The notes beneath the pieces were generated by a model that was not told the origin of the DNA, ran no database searches, and saw only the letters and a program-made list of their open reading frames with translations. This document shows positions 11,960-23,777 of a stretch of 64,000 bases of DNA, in pieces. Position 1 is the stretch's first letter. Every line of letters starts with the position of its first letter. Both the position numbers and the translations under genes were made by a program. The DNA is from Clitoria ternatea (lineage: Eukaryota; Streptophyta; Magnoliopsida; Fabales; Fabaceae), in contig CM075670.1 in NCBI GenBank assembly GCA_037962975.1, forward strand, positions 150,230,501 to 150,294,500, given 5' to 3'.

Positions 11960-13619
11960 TTAATTTAGAGAACTAGGTACCCATTGTATGTTGGGTCCTT
12001 TTAGGTTAGTTTTTGGTAATGTCCCTTTGGGAACCCACACTTTTCTAATAACCTTTGGTCCTAATTTTCTAACGTTATAATTTGAAGAGTTATGACCTTT
12101 AAAACCATAATGATTGCATCTCATGAAAGGTGATGATGATTTCCTAGGTAGTACAAAGAAGGTTTTGTAATATTTTTCCTTTTTGGTGGAGTTGTATCCT
12201 AAACCAGTTTTATCAAGCATACATCTTTGGTTTCCAAGTAATATATTTAAGTTATCTCTACCATTTGTAAATTTTTCTAATGTTCTATTTAAATCTAAAA
12301 CCTTGGTTTCTAGAATGTCATATATTCTTTACAAATTCACACGGTTTAGTCCTAGAGCATGCTTGAACATTTTCTAATTCATCTTTTAAACATTTATTTT
12401 CTTTACAAACTTCTATAAGGTCCTTCTTAATAGTGTCAATGGTTTTTCTTGACAATTTTTATTTACTAGAAAGCTTGATAAGTTTATCATACAACTCTTC
12501 AAAAGTATCTAGTAATTCATTCTTATCTAAATCAAGAAGACTTACCTCATTATCTTCTTCTTGGTGATTTGCCATTAAGCAAAGATTTGCTTCTTCACTT
12601 TCGGACTCATCGGAGCTACTTACATCATTTTCATCCCAAGCGATGTAAGCTCTTCTTCTTCCTCTTTTCTCCTTGCTCTTCTTCTTAAGATTTGGGCAAT
12701 CCGCCTTGAAGTGTCCTTCCTTGCCACATTCAAAACAACTTGGTGAAGAAGAAGACTCATTAGAAATAGGTTTCTTACCTGGGGATTTGAAGTTCTTTTG
12801 GAATCTTTTGTTTTTCATGAATTTTCCAAATTTCTTTACAAACAACCCAAATTCTTCCTCTTCGTCAAGGTCACTACATGATTCTTCTTCATGTGTAGAA
12901 GTGGCCTTGAGAGCTAAGCCTTTCTTCTTGGAGGATTTTTCTTCTTCCTCCGCTTGCTTCAAATCTCTTAGTTCTTGCTCTTACTCTTGAAGTTTTCCAA
13001 AGAGTGTGGCAAGAGACATCTCATTGATACTTGGGGATTGTTTGATGGTAGTGACAAGAGGTTGCCATTCCCTGCTAAGACTTTTCAAAACTTTATGCAC
13101 AAGCTCTTTGTTAGTATATACTTTTCCAAGAGTAATAAGGTGATTTATTATAAGTGTAAATCTCTTTTGCATTTCTATAATGGTTTCTCCAGAGTTTATC
13201 CTAAAACTCTCATATTGACTAGTTAAGGTACTAATCTTGGAGTCTTTTACATCACTAGTACCTTTATGGGTTACTTGTAAAGTATCCCACATTTCCTTAG
13301 CCGTTTGACAAGTCATTACTCTAAAGAATTCATCGGGTCCTAAAGCTAGAGTAATGAGATTTTTAGCCTTATAATTGTATTGTACTTTCTTTTCTTCATC
13401 ATTAGTCCAATCATCCATGGGTTTCTCAACATTTTTACCATCAATAGTATGCATGGGTATAAAAGGACCATTCTCAATGGCATTCCAAACTCTTAGCTCA
13501 ATGGATTGAATAAAGATTTTCAATCTTTCCTTCCAAAACGCATAACCTTCCCCATTGAAAGCGGGAGGTCTATTTGTGGCACCACCCTCAAGAAAAAGAT
13601 TTAGAGAACTTGAGGCCAT
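11960..13619 (-). pseudogene. gag of SIRE-2, broken by stops
   Basis: The start is taken at 13619 (MASSSLNLF..), because the upstream in-frame codons only translate the primer-site region. The capsid-like part runs to 'SLATLFGKLQE' with a stop at 12981-12983, then resumes in frame with an acidic/lysine-rich stretch and zinc knuckle CFECGKEGHFKADC near 12730. Another stop lies at 12459, more near 12300-12400. The second knuckle near 12110, CNHYGFKGHNSSNYN, has lost both structural Cys to Tyr, whereas SIRE-3 keeps them. It ends 'KVWVPKGTLPKTNL..WVPSSLN' with a stop at 11960. Several stops fit CAA to TAA changes. Not functional as a whole. Confidence 0.9.
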
Positions 13620-13661
13620 CTTATCTCTTGAAGCTGTTAAGCTTGATCTACCAAGAGTCAA

Positions 13662-13673
13662 GCTCTGATACCA
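13662..13673 (-). other. Primer binding site of SIRE-2 (initiator tRNA-Met)
   Basis: Minus-strand TGGTATCAGAGC, a perfect plant Copia primer site, separated from the LTR (13676) by two bases. Confidence 0.95.
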
Positions 13674-13675
13674 CT

Positions 13676-15132
13676 TGTTATTCAAGTGGCCTCAATACTC
13701 AAGAGGGGGGGGGAGATGAATTGAGTTTTTAAAACTTTGCTTGGAATGCTTTTGAACTTGATTCTTGTATCACAAGTTTCAAGATTATGCAGGTGAAATC
13801 AAGTTTAATGTAAGAGACAATGCAAAACAAGAGGTGTACGTAGCTGAGACAATTTGTCAAACACTTGGTGTGCAATATTCAAAGTTAACTAATTCAAGCA
13901 AGCTTAAGTATATAAGCCACAATCAACCAACAGAAATCAATTAAGTGCAGTATATAAATGTAAAAGAGTAAGGGAGAAGAGCTTGCAAACTGATTTAACG
14001 AGTTCCACCAACCCCGGTGTACTTCTCGCCTTCAAGCAACCCACTTGAAGGATTTCCACTATTGAGATTTAGAGATTACAAGCTATGAGCAATTGCAGCT
14101 TCCTAGTGTCCCACACTCAAGAACTCAATCCTCACTAGCACAAGGGTAACCCACCCAATCTCTCAAACTCTCAATACCCAAAGGTTGAACCCCAACCTTT
14201 GTGACTACTCAACCTAGAGTGAAAACCTTTGTGTTTGGTGTAGTGTTTACAAGCAAGTAACTCTCTTAATAGAGTAGATATACAAATGAATGCTCTCTCA
14301 AATTCTAACTCTCAACAAGAGAGGATATACAAGTTGAAGTTCTAAGTTTCAGAAAAATGAAACTATACAAGAATAAAACTCATAAGATTCAAGAATTGAT
14401 TTCCTTTGATGGATGTGACTCTTCTTTTTTAGTGGCTTGAGGAATTCTTGCATTTATAGAGCTTGGAGATGAGCATAATGGAGTTCCTAGCCGTTGCATG
14501 TGATGGGTGTCTGAGGGATGTGGAGAAATAAGTTGGTTTCCACTTAAAAAGCACTTTCCCCAATTTCTGGCACTATCGTAATCGATTACGCCTCAAGCAG
14601 TAACTGATTACACTTTGAAATTTTTAGTGTAATTCGGGCTGTAATCGATTAGCCTATCCCTGGTAATCGATTAGATTTAACTCAGAACCTTTGTAATTGA
14701 TTACTTCTTGCCTTGTAATCGATTATTGATGACACCTGATGCATTTAATTTGGTTACGTAGCTTGGTAATCGATTGTTCTTGTATGTAATCAATTAGTTG
14801 TCATTCCAGGAGCTTTGTAATCGATTGTATATGTCCTGTAATCGATTAGCGAAAATACCTGATGCATTTAAATCAAACAGAGGCTCAGTAATCGATTAGT
14901 CTTGTTGGTGTAATCGATTAGATGCAAAACAAGGTCCTTGTAATCGATTAGTCTTCATTGTGTAGTCGATTATTTGATGAAACAGAAGCTATCTAATCGA
15001 TTATATATCCTCTGTAATCTATTATCCTGCGTGTTTTTACAGTTCTGATTCATTTTCTTGTTTCTCCAATTATTCTTCAAGAGTCCTTTGTCATTATCAA
15101 AATCCGTGAACCTGAAAGCATATTCAAACACA
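13676..15132 (-). repeat. 5' LTR of SIRE-2 (right copy)
   Basis: About 1457 bp, colinear with 6669-8120 with scattered single-base differences and a few small indels (for example an extra GGAGA near 13710). The TATA-like sequence lies at about 14451-14459 (minus sense) and the TAATCGATTA array at about 14577-15024. Several array copies differ from the left LTR by one base (for example TAACTGATTA, TAATTGATTA, TAATCAATTA), so single sites are decaying after insertion. Confidence 0.93.
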
Positions 15133-15137
15133 ATGTT

Positions 15138-15738
15138 TAGTGTTTACATGTATGTAAGATACCATCAGATTCCAAGGAATCACACTTGTCTACACTATAG
15201 AGGATTTTGAGGTATCTTGTAGGTATCATTAAGCTTGGGTTATTTTATAAAAGAACAGACTCATTCTCTTTATCTAGATTTTGTGATGTAGATTTTGCAA
15301 GTGATAGAGTGGATAGAAAAAGCACAAGTAGAGGATGTCACTTTCTAGGACATAGTCTGATCTCTTGGGAAAGCAAGAAACAGAACTCAATTACTCTTTC
15401 AACAGTTAAGGTAAAGTACATGTCTCTAGCAAGTTGCTGTTCTCAACTCCTTTGGGTGAAATATCAACTTGAAGATTACTCATTCAAAGAAGAAGAATTC
15501 CTGTGTTCTGTGATAACACAAGTGTTATAAATTTATCCAAGAATCCCATCGAGCACTACAAAGCCAAACACATAGAGGTGAAGTACCACTTCATCAGAGA
15601 CTATGTACAAAAAGGAATTTTGGACATGAAATTTATGGACATAAATCATTAGTAGGCAGATATTTTTACAAAGCCATTAGCTGAGGCTAAGTTTGCATTT
15701 GTCAAGTATAATTTAATTTTAAGAAATGTGACTTGAAT
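15138..15738 (+). pseudogene. pol of SIRE-1, part 2: end of RT and RNase H
   Basis: Continues the RT frame after the SIRE-2 insertion ('MFSVYMYVRYH' corresponds to the MFAVCMCARYQ-type block). RNase H follows: 'VDFASDRVDRKSTSRGCHF', 'LISWESKKQNSITLST', then 'NLSKNPIEHYKAKHIEVKYH' and 'ADIFTKPLAEAKF', ending in TGA at about 15734. Stops at about 15208 and in 'MDINH*QADIF' near 15650, plus a frameshift near 15530, break it. Confidence 0.88.
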
Positions 15739-16170
15739 ATGTATGCTTCATATGTGAACTTGTTGAATAGTCTAAATGTTTACATGAAAGGTCTAGGTCT
15801 AGTTTTGCATGCTTATATGTCTGATATTTTTAACCCATAAGAGTCTGACACTTAATGTTGAGAGGTTATTTCAGTTTGGATTCTGTATTAACTGAAACAT
15901 TACATGTTTTATTGTCATTTACTTTAAAACGTCCTACGTGGCAGAAGTTAATATGTGTTTGTGTAACTACCACCTGAACCATTTTCTATCTCCTTTCAAG
16001 TGAATAGTTTTTCCCCTTTTTAAATAAAGTGTCATTTCACTTCATTTCCCTCCTTATGTAAACCTCTTGATCTTCTATTTCTCTGAGTTTTCTCTCTCTC
16101 TCTCTGAAGTGTAAAAACCCTTCTCTCTTCTAAAACCTTAAACCTTCCTAAAAATTTCTTGAAGACTACC
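15739..16170 (+). other. SIRE-1 spacer between pol and env-like frame
   Basis: No coding frame is seen. It contains TTTTTAAATAAAGTG near 16015-16030, which could be a TATA-like element, and a TCTCTCTC tract at about 16089-16106 shortly before the env-like ATG at 16171. In SIRE elements the env-like frame follows pol at a distance, so this may be the leader of a subgenomic or spliced message; that is inference. Confidence 0.5.
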
Positions 16171-16196
16171 ATGGCCCCTAAATTCTCAATGGACTA
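16171..16196 (+). pseudogene. env-like ORF of SIRE-1, N-terminal piece
   Basis: ATG at 16171 begins MAPKFSMDY; the solo LTR inserted after the codons for SMD/Y. The sequence continues at 20245 with IVEPSFCHPEQHKLDG. The 5-bp duplication GACTA (16192-16196 and 20240-20244) proves the join. Confidence 0.85.
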
Positions 16197-19100
16197 TATC
16201 ACACCCCGATTTTCCAGAAAAGAATCCCAATGTAACTAAGATAATCAATCAATACAGATGCCAAATAAGTTTTTCACATTTCAAAAGTCTGAACACCCGA
16301 CATTACATCGAGATCCGAATAACGAAAAATTAAAGAATGAGGGTAAAGATTTTCATAAAGTGGATCGGTAAATAAATAGTCCTAACGTGTATACGAAATA
16401 ATAAAGGTTACAACAAAAGAAAAATATGTATACAAGGCATACGCCTAGTCCCATATATGAAGATATGAGAAAAGGCCCAAAATAAGGAAGTGAAGAAATC
16501 AAAATTATGTCAATTCGCTTAAGCGAGGTCTCACTCACTTGAGCGAGACCACGAGTACTTGCTTGAGCGTGCATGAATTTGCCTGAGCAAAATGCATCAT
16601 ACAAGCAGATCCATAAATTCACCTGGGTGAGCCAAATGCGCTCGAGCGAAAAACGTCCATAAGCATAATATAATTAATTCGCTTAAGCGAGACCTCCCTC
16701 GCTTGAGCAAAAACATAACAGAATCAATTACTTATGAAATCGCTTGAGCGAGGCCCAGCCTGTTTGAGCGAAAAAGAGACAGAACCAATTTCGAAAGAAT
16801 TCACTCAAGCGAAGCCACACTCGCTTGGGCGAAAAACACACAGAATCAATTTCGGAAGAATTCGCTCAAGCGAGGCCACACTCGCTTGGGTGAAAAATAC
16901 ACAGTGACAATTAAACGTTAATTCGTAGGAGCGAGACCTTACTCATTCGAGTAAGACTGTGACAGGGTCAAATCCTCTATCCCTCGTTTAAATGAGACCA
17001 ATCTCGCTTGAGCAAAAATGGACTAGAAACCATATATCTGATGCATAATATGTAAGCAAGGGTCATGTGGCTTGAGCGAGATTATTAGTAAATGCACAAT
17101 AACTTAGATAAATCAATTTACATGGCACACAAAGATGAAACTGTCCAAGATTTGGTCCAAGCTACCAATTAGTACATATTTATACACCTAATTAGGACTT
17201 ATCCTAACAAGTCCCACCTCCTAATTTGAGCTCTAGAAAATCACATATGTAAATGACATTTTAGGTGCATTTTGAACCAATTAACCATGCCAATTAGAGT
17301 TGTAGGCCTATTTGGCCATAACCACCCCTGCACACAAGTCATACACAAGCATTACATGAGGCATTAGTCATCCGAAGGGAAAATGGCCTATCCACTTCCT
17401 AATTGTGCATACATAAGTCATACAATCACCTTTGCAAACTAATGATCGTGTTATTACACATGTCATTTATATCATCAATCAACTTAAGTCATTCATTCAT
17501 TGATTTGGCATAAAATCAAATATCACATTGTCTTCATTCATTGTCAAGGTCATAACAAGGAAATTAGCCATCAAACATCAAGGTCTAATTTCACCCATGA
17601 CCCTCTCCCCCCAAAATATACATCTAATTTTATATACATACAAGCATATACATATAACATATGCTTTATAGAATTGTCGTCGGCCAAGGCTCATAAGCTT
17701 TCCTTCCATATTTACCTTCTCCAAGCTCAACCTCCAAAAAGGGTAGGATGTCCGACATACCTACATCCACCTTTAAAAATAGCAACTAGGAGATGAGTAA
17801 CATATACAAATAAATCAATATTAGACATGATGATAATATACATATACATGTGCACAATATAAGTTTCACTATAGATTCACTTGATTCAATCATACAACTT
17901 ATCAATTCATATATAGCATAATATACACATACCAAAACATTGATCATCACATCAGGCACAACTATCAATCCAAGGTTAGTACCGTAAGTTTGTTCGTTCA
18001 CTTTCAATACTTCATTGCCTCTAAGGGCCACCAATGCTCGGTATATCCTTGGCTATATGCAAATTCTCTTAAAGCTAATACGTATGCATAAATGTCATAG
18101 TATCAAATACGGATCCGACTATGGGAAATAACATCATATAATATGTAGGTCAAGCATAGGTGTGTTACTATGCCCCTACTGTAGTAGTAAATTTGTATAG
18201 TTATCTTATTATTTGCATGCATAACAACATCTTTCACTGGTATCAAACCGTTTTCGCCCCTTTAGTAGCACTAGTCACCCCGTGACTTACAGATTCAACA
18301 ACATGGCCATAATTGCCATAAGTTCTACAGGCCTCTCCTGAACACACATTGAGAAAGTTGTTTCCCATTAGAAATACCGAGGAAACTCGCTCATCACAGA
18401 GCCACCCACCCACTAGGCCTGCCACATAGGGTGCTTCGTCCCCAAACTATGGACAGCTTTGTGATTCCATTGAATCACTAAGGAACAATACATATTACCC
18501 CTGCACAAGGTCGCCCTCCCATTAGTCCCGCCTGTTGGAATCCCTAACTTCCAAGCCAGACAGTGTTTGATATGCCATGGATGCAAATATAGATTCAATG
18601 CATTCTTATAGTGTGCATCCTAAATGTCACTCCAGAATCAATAACTTACCACCATCACTTAGTGGATTTTAGTATTTTAATTATTCTAAAACATTACCAA
18701 TCATCATTGGCTTTTTCCTTCATATTAATAGTCAGTGGCAAACAATATCTATACACATTATCTTTAATTTATATCATGGGATGTTCACATATTCATATTT
18801 TTATCCAATCACAATTATGGCAACAAATTCAAACAAATCACAAGCCATATATCGATTGACATTAAAGTCCTTATTCCAAACATTTACCACACAACACAAA
18901 TTATTCCAAATACATTTCAAGTCAATTATCATATCAAGATATTCATCCAATTCAAGCCATAGAAATATATCCATACATACATATCAACAATGGATGAAAT
19001 CAAGCATTTAGAAATGTTACCCCCTCCTACCTCAAGAGAAGTAGTATTCAGTGCGGTCTAAAGGTCCCGCTTTGTCAATGGGGTCGTTTCTTTCATCACA

Positions 19101-20239
19101 CAATGTATTATACAGTCATTTTCTATCTAAACCACCAAGATTTAAATGTTTTTAGTTAACCACTTGGTGTTTATACCATTTTAAACCTTGAATCACCTTC
19201 ATTTCATTTAACCCACTACAACCACCATGGGTTTGGTGCTCATATTCACTATTATGCATTTTAAAGCTATACCCATTAATGGGTTCCCATATGCATGTCC
19301 ATTTACCATCAACAATACCATATCATATCATTAATATCACTCTTCTAACCTTAATAAATACTCTTCCACCCATATTTCCCATTTCCCCAAATCCAAAGGT
19401 TGAGGTTTCATTAAAAACCCAATAACCACCATTTATACTCATCATCTTCCATCACATGCATCACCATTTTCGTGTACCACCTCACACCCTCATAAATATT
19501 ATATTTATGATAACTCACCTTAGGATTTCCATCATTAATGGCTCCCATTAATGATACCCATACATGCAACACTCTTACAAACCTCAACACCCCATGACTT
19601 AGGGCTAGAGCTCATGAAAAATGGTGAGGGAAGTTTACCTCAAGCAAAACAAAATTAAGCTCCAAGGAGAGGGGGATAGTGATGAAAATGAAAGAGAGAA
19701 GAGAGTGCTTCTAATCCTCAACCTCCTTCTTGCTTAGTGGAGAAAATGAAAATGAAGGAGGGAAGGCACACACCCATACACTTTGTGTATTTGGAGAATG
19801 GAAGAAGAAGAAAAACTGAGAAGGAGAAGAAAAATAGTATTTGTGTTTTGAAAGGGAGAGTGAACGTAAGATTAAGAGAAGAGAGGGGTTTTAGTTTTAG
19901 GTTTTGGCCCTCAATTAATAATTTCTCCATTTTATAACAAACAGATCCCTGTTCAAGCTCAATACTTATCTAAAAATTATTCCAAAGATATTTTCGGATT
20001 CCCAATAATATTCTACACAAACCTGATCAACAGCTTCTCAATCGGAGATACTTGGTCTGACGCTCATATTTTAATCGGGTATTAACTTTAGCTCTTTAAG
20101 CCAGAATAAACTATGAATAATCATAAAAATTCTCAATTTAACTATTTTTAACTTTTTGGGGTATTAATTAACTCATGTACAATTATTTAATATTTATTTC
20201 TTTAAATTATATATTTTTATAAATTTTTTGGATGTTATA
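16197..20239 (-). mobile_element. 4.0-kb solo LTR, Tekay-related
   Basis: A 4043-bp block with no gag or pol, flanked by exact 5-bp duplications GACTA, inserted in the SIRE-1 env-like frame. Its ends are TATCACACCCCGATTTT and TTTTTGGATGTTATA, matching in layout the Tekay LTR ends (TGTAACACCCCGATTTCG and TTTAGGGTGTTACA). Internal blocks are shared in order with the Tekay LTR: 'CGGCCAAGGCTCA' with 'TATTTACCT(T/C)CTCCAA' near 17680-17730, 'CTATGCCCCTACTG(T/C)AGTAGTAAA' near 18170, 'CACTAGTCACCCCGTGAC' near 18270, 'GATATGCCATGGATGCAA' near 18570, and 'CCCCTCCTACCTCAAGAGAAGTAGTATTCA' type sequence near 19020. A solo LTR forms by recombination between the two LTRs of a full element. The minus strand is inferred from the Tekay orientation. 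Confidence 0.85.
16510..17020. repeat. 61-bp tandem array of paired CGCTTAAGCG-like motifs
   Basis: Motif starts: 16516, 16536, 16560, 16580, 16620, 16639, 16680, 16700, 16741, 16761, 16802, 16822, 16863, 16883, 16924, 16944, 16985, 17005. From 16620 on the pattern is a strict alternation of 20 (once 19) and 41 bp, a 61-bp unit of the form CGCTCAAGCGAGGCC..CTCGCTTGGGCGAAAA. Adjacent units near 16797-16917 are nearly identical over their whole length, so at least part of the array grew by tandem duplication. The two motifs in a unit could pair as a hairpin. Confidence 0.92.
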
Positions 20240-20244
20240 GACTA

Positions 20245-22132
20245 CATTGTTGAACCATCCTTCTGCCACCCAGAGCAGCATAAGCTTGATGGAAGAGACG
20301 TGACTTCAAAACTAGAAAGAATTGGTTGGACTAGATTTTATGTTGATAGGGAGCCCTTCTCCCCTTCACTTGTTTTGAATTTCTGGAACATTATTTCTAT
20401 TGATGAGTCTAAGTTTATTCTCAATGGGGATCTTAAAGGAAGAGTCATTGAAATTTCAAAAGACATCATCGTTACCGTGTGTGGATGTCCTAAAGTGGGA
20501 AATGTTTATACTGATGATTTTGAGGCTGTGGAATTATCAGCCTTGGACATCAACAATATGCTTTATGGTAAGATGCATCCAGCAAAGTTTATGTATGGAA
20601 GTTTGTTGCCTAAGGTCAAGATGCTTCATCTTCTGATGAAGCAAGTCTTTTGCCTTAGGAAAAGTGCAAAAGACACTGTCACCAAGTTGGACAAATTTTG
20701 CATGTATCACATTTTGACAAAGGAGAAGGTGAGCTTGCAAAATGTAATCATGACCTATCTGATTTCATTATTTTGAAAGAAGTAGAACAAGATTCCATAC
20801 CTTGTTGTTCTTATAAAGGTATTTACCCTGGAGAATGTGCCAACTCAGACAGTTAGTGATCGGATTTAGAGTTTTTCTGTAGTAAGTAAGCTCTCAACCT
20901 TCTCACCACTCTTGGACCAGACAATGGAAAGATCTGAAGCTACACCTTGGAAGAAGAAATATGATCTTATTAATGTGAAATAGAAAAAGAAGTCTGAACC
21001 TGCTCTTGAACAACCCAAGCCAGCCTCTAAGAGGAAGACAGGTGAAAAATCCAAATTCAAGGTCTTTGCTATCAAGAAAACCAAAACCACCAAGGTTGTT
21101 TAGGAAGAGTATGAAGAGTCTGATTCTCATATCAAGGCATAAAAAGAAAGTGTTGTTCCTTCTTCAACTCAATTCAAGAAGTCTGAGGATTCTAAAGTCT
21201 CAGAAGAGTCATCAAACTCTAATGACAAAATTTCTCTTAGCCAGTTGAGAAGCAAAGCAATGGCTCCACAATAAAAGACTGCTTCTCTTCCTCCTCCTTA
21301 ACAACAGAAGAAGTCTACAATAACTTTAGAACAGAGTAAGCAGTTCATGCGAGCTTTTTGTTTTGAATCCCTCTGATTCTGTAGATGGTTGGACTGCACA
21401 AGACTGGTTAGCAAAGTACAAGGAGATGTGTACTTCCTATATGAGTGATATGAAGGCACAAAAATATGTTTCAGAAAAGTTTGGTGGCTGCCCTACCTAT
21501 GTTAAGATCATTAAGTTCATTGAAGGTCATTTCAAGCACTACCCTAGTGTTGAAACCAAAGGTTGGACCAATGTAGATTGGGTCAACAGGTTCTTTGAAG
21601 TTTATGTAGAGTTTCAGATGGATAGAGAAACCTTCAAGAAGAAGATGGAAGAAAGTAGGAAGAGAAAATTGATGGAAATGCAAGAAGAGTCAAGTCAGAA
21701 GAAAGTGAAGTCTGATGTTGTAGGTTCTCCTACCCCTCAACCTCAAACCACCTCAATAATACCCTTGATTAGACCTCCCAACCTGATCAGACCTCTTAAC
21801 CTGACTAGACCTCACCCCAGCCCACTTTACAAGAACTCATCCTTGTTACCATAACTCAAACACTACCCCCTCCTAGATACCTTCGTATCTTTCCTACTTG
21901 TCCTTGTCCCAACCAACATACCAGCAACTACCAACTCACCTTAGTTACCTTTGACCTCCCACTTTTTAAAATCACTAGACATACCCTAGATAAAGATGAC
22001 TTAGGATATCATCACCCCCAACAACCTCTCCATTGTTGAATCCCTTGGCTTTAACCCCAAGAAAGTTCAACGTCTTCCCTCCGTCTCTCGTTTTCCTTCA
22101 GCCATACCTTTTGAACAAATCATCTTTAACAC
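20245..22132 (+). pseudogene. env-like ORF of SIRE-1, middle piece
   Basis: An open stretch to 20776 codes for the conserved front half (blocks 'KLERIGWTRFYVDREPFSP', 'FWNIISIDESKF', 'CPKVGNVYTDDFEAVELSA', 'MHLLMKQVFCLRKSA'-like). This resembles the 'putative plant transposon protein' family found as the extra frame of SIRE and Athila elements; its role is unknown and an envelope function is only a proposal. After the stop at 20774 comes a lysine-rich region with several stops (20860, 20980, 21101, 21139, 21271), then an open stretch 21363-21854 (GWTAQDWLAKYKEMC.., proline-rich end). I see no clear signal peptide or membrane segment. Athila-1 inserted after 22132. Confidence 0.8.
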
Positions 22133-23771
22133 TGATAAGTCTTAAAAAGACTTAATAATTTCACCTTTAATTTAACTTAATCCATTTAATTTGTTTAGTT
22201 TAGCATTATTATTTAATAAATTATCATTAATTCTGGTTTTATTTATTTATTTCAAAAGTGTTTAAATTATCCAAGAAAATGATTAAAAAGATAAAATAGT
22301 TAAGAAAATTTGTTTATTTGTAAATTCATTAACCTAGCGTACATACGCTAGACAGCCAGTTTACATATGCTATGTATTTATTTGTTTGCATGTGCAGGAA
22401 CAGGTGTAGTAAGGAATTAAAACTTCACGCTCAAGCTTGGAAGTTCCATGCTCAAGCTAGAGGTCACCATGCAATCCACCTAAATGTCACAGCATGCAGC
22501 CTTCGATCACGCTCAAGCTCACTCATTCACGCCCAAGCGTGATTCCATTGCATTCATTAATTCAAGTTTACGCTCAAGCGCCTTCCATTCACGCTCAAGT
22601 GTGAAGTCCAAATTAAAGCTCACGCTTAAGCTTATTTCAATCACGCTCAAGCGTGAAGGCATAGAATGCATAAATTAACGACCTCGCTTAAGCGCCAGTA
22701 AATCACACTCAGGCGTGAGGTTGTTTATTCAGTTCACTATTTTCCCTCCAAGTGAAGTGTTGCAGTTCCCATTAAGTAGTACGTTTCTGTTATACCTTAG
22801 TAATTTAAGTAATGTCTTGTAATTAATCATTTATCTGTAATCATGTAATTAGTTTAATTATTAATTAAGTTTCCCTTATAATTAATTAGTTAGTTAGTTA
22901 GTTGTAAGTTACCTATATATACTTGTACATACTCTATAAAAAAAGGAGAGAGGAGAACACACACGGAAGCAATAACACGATTCATTTTTCTCATTTCTAA
23001 TCTCTCTCTAATTATTTTCTCTCTCTAAACTCTCTCATCCATGTCTCTCCATGTTCCTTCATCTGAATCCATTTCCATGGGTTTCTAAACCCCTAGGGTT
23101 GGGATTGTTGAAGCTTCCGATGGAATCTTGAAGCTGCATTGAGGAAATTATCTTTTGAAGTAAGAGGAGAACAAGCTGAGAAGTGGATCTACTCTGCTGA
23201 ATTGACAAATTTAGATCCAAATGAAGAATCTCACCAGTGAGGAATCATGGTTGAGGCTTAGGTAACTTCTGGCTTCCTAACTAATTCAGGCCTAGTAATT
23301 AGGTGAATATTTAGGGTTCAACCCCCAATTTCGTATTAGATTTCTCTGTCACTAAACACCTAAGGGATTAGGGTTTAATGCTTATGAATTAGTGTTAATT
23401 ACCTAAGGGATTAGGGATTAACCATCTGTGAATTGTCCTCTTGCATCTGAAGCTTAATTGAACCTCAATTGCATGTTTCTTGATGAAGTTATAAGCTGAA
23501 GTAATCCTAAACTATCTTCCATTAATCACACTTCATCTTCTATATTGTTTCTGAAAATACAAAAACATAGAAAGTTTAAAACAACAAAAATAGAATAAAT
23601 TCTATCTGCTTATGTTGGTTCAGCTTGTGCTAGTCTAAGATTGAGGTAATTACCTCAATCCCTATGTAACGATCAAATATATTACAAATTTAACGATTGG
23701 TGTGCTTGCCAAAAGAATATAAATCCTATGAGAGTTATGCATCAAGTTAATGATTCATGATTTATGCATCA
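22133..23771 (+). repeat. 5' LTR of Athila-1
   Basis: About 1639 bp. It contains a near-palindrome CCTAGCGTACATACGCTAG at about 22331-22349, the CGCTCAAGCG motif array (22428-22715), a TAGT tetranucleotide run near 22886-22902, TATA-like TATATATA at 22914-22921, a CT-rich leader (22990-23040) and the end TTATGCATCA. Compared with the 3' LTR it has about 30 extra bases near 23140-23175 and scattered substitutions. Confidence 0.92.
22428..22715. repeat. Array of paired CGCTCAAGCG motifs in Athila-1 LTR
   Basis: Motif starts at 22428, 22449, 22510, 22530, 22571, 22592, 22623, 22644, 22685 and 22706: distances 21, 61, 20, 41, 21, 31, 21, 41, 21. It lies upstream of the TATA box. Spacer sequence is mostly unique. 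The 3' LTR has the same array at about 39310-39605. Confidence 0.9.
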
Positions 23772-23777
23772 AGTTAA

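Larger units (their letters stand above)
6669..15132 (-). mobile_element. SIRE-2: complete SIRE-lineage Copia element inserted in SIRE-1
   Basis: Both ends carry LTRs (6669-8120 and 13676-15132) beginning TG(C/T)TATTCAAGTGG and ending TATTCAAACACA. Identical 5-bp target duplications ATGTT flank it (6664-6668 and 15133-15137), and the SIRE-1 RT frame ('RPNIMF' before, 'MFSVYMYVRYH' after) is continuous once the element is removed. In minus sense: LTR, primer site, gag, protease, integrase, RT, RNase H, polypurine tract, LTR. No env-like frame is present; only about 770 bp lies between pol and the LTR. By eye the two LTRs are very similar, so insertion is fairly recent, but gag and pol already hold several stops and one frameshift. 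Confidence 0.95.

Noticed and set aside
16510..17020. CRISPR-like array (repeats with spacers)
   Set aside because: The sequence is plant nuclear DNA; spacers are also repeated within a 61-bp unit, the repeat is only 10 bp and there are no cas genes.
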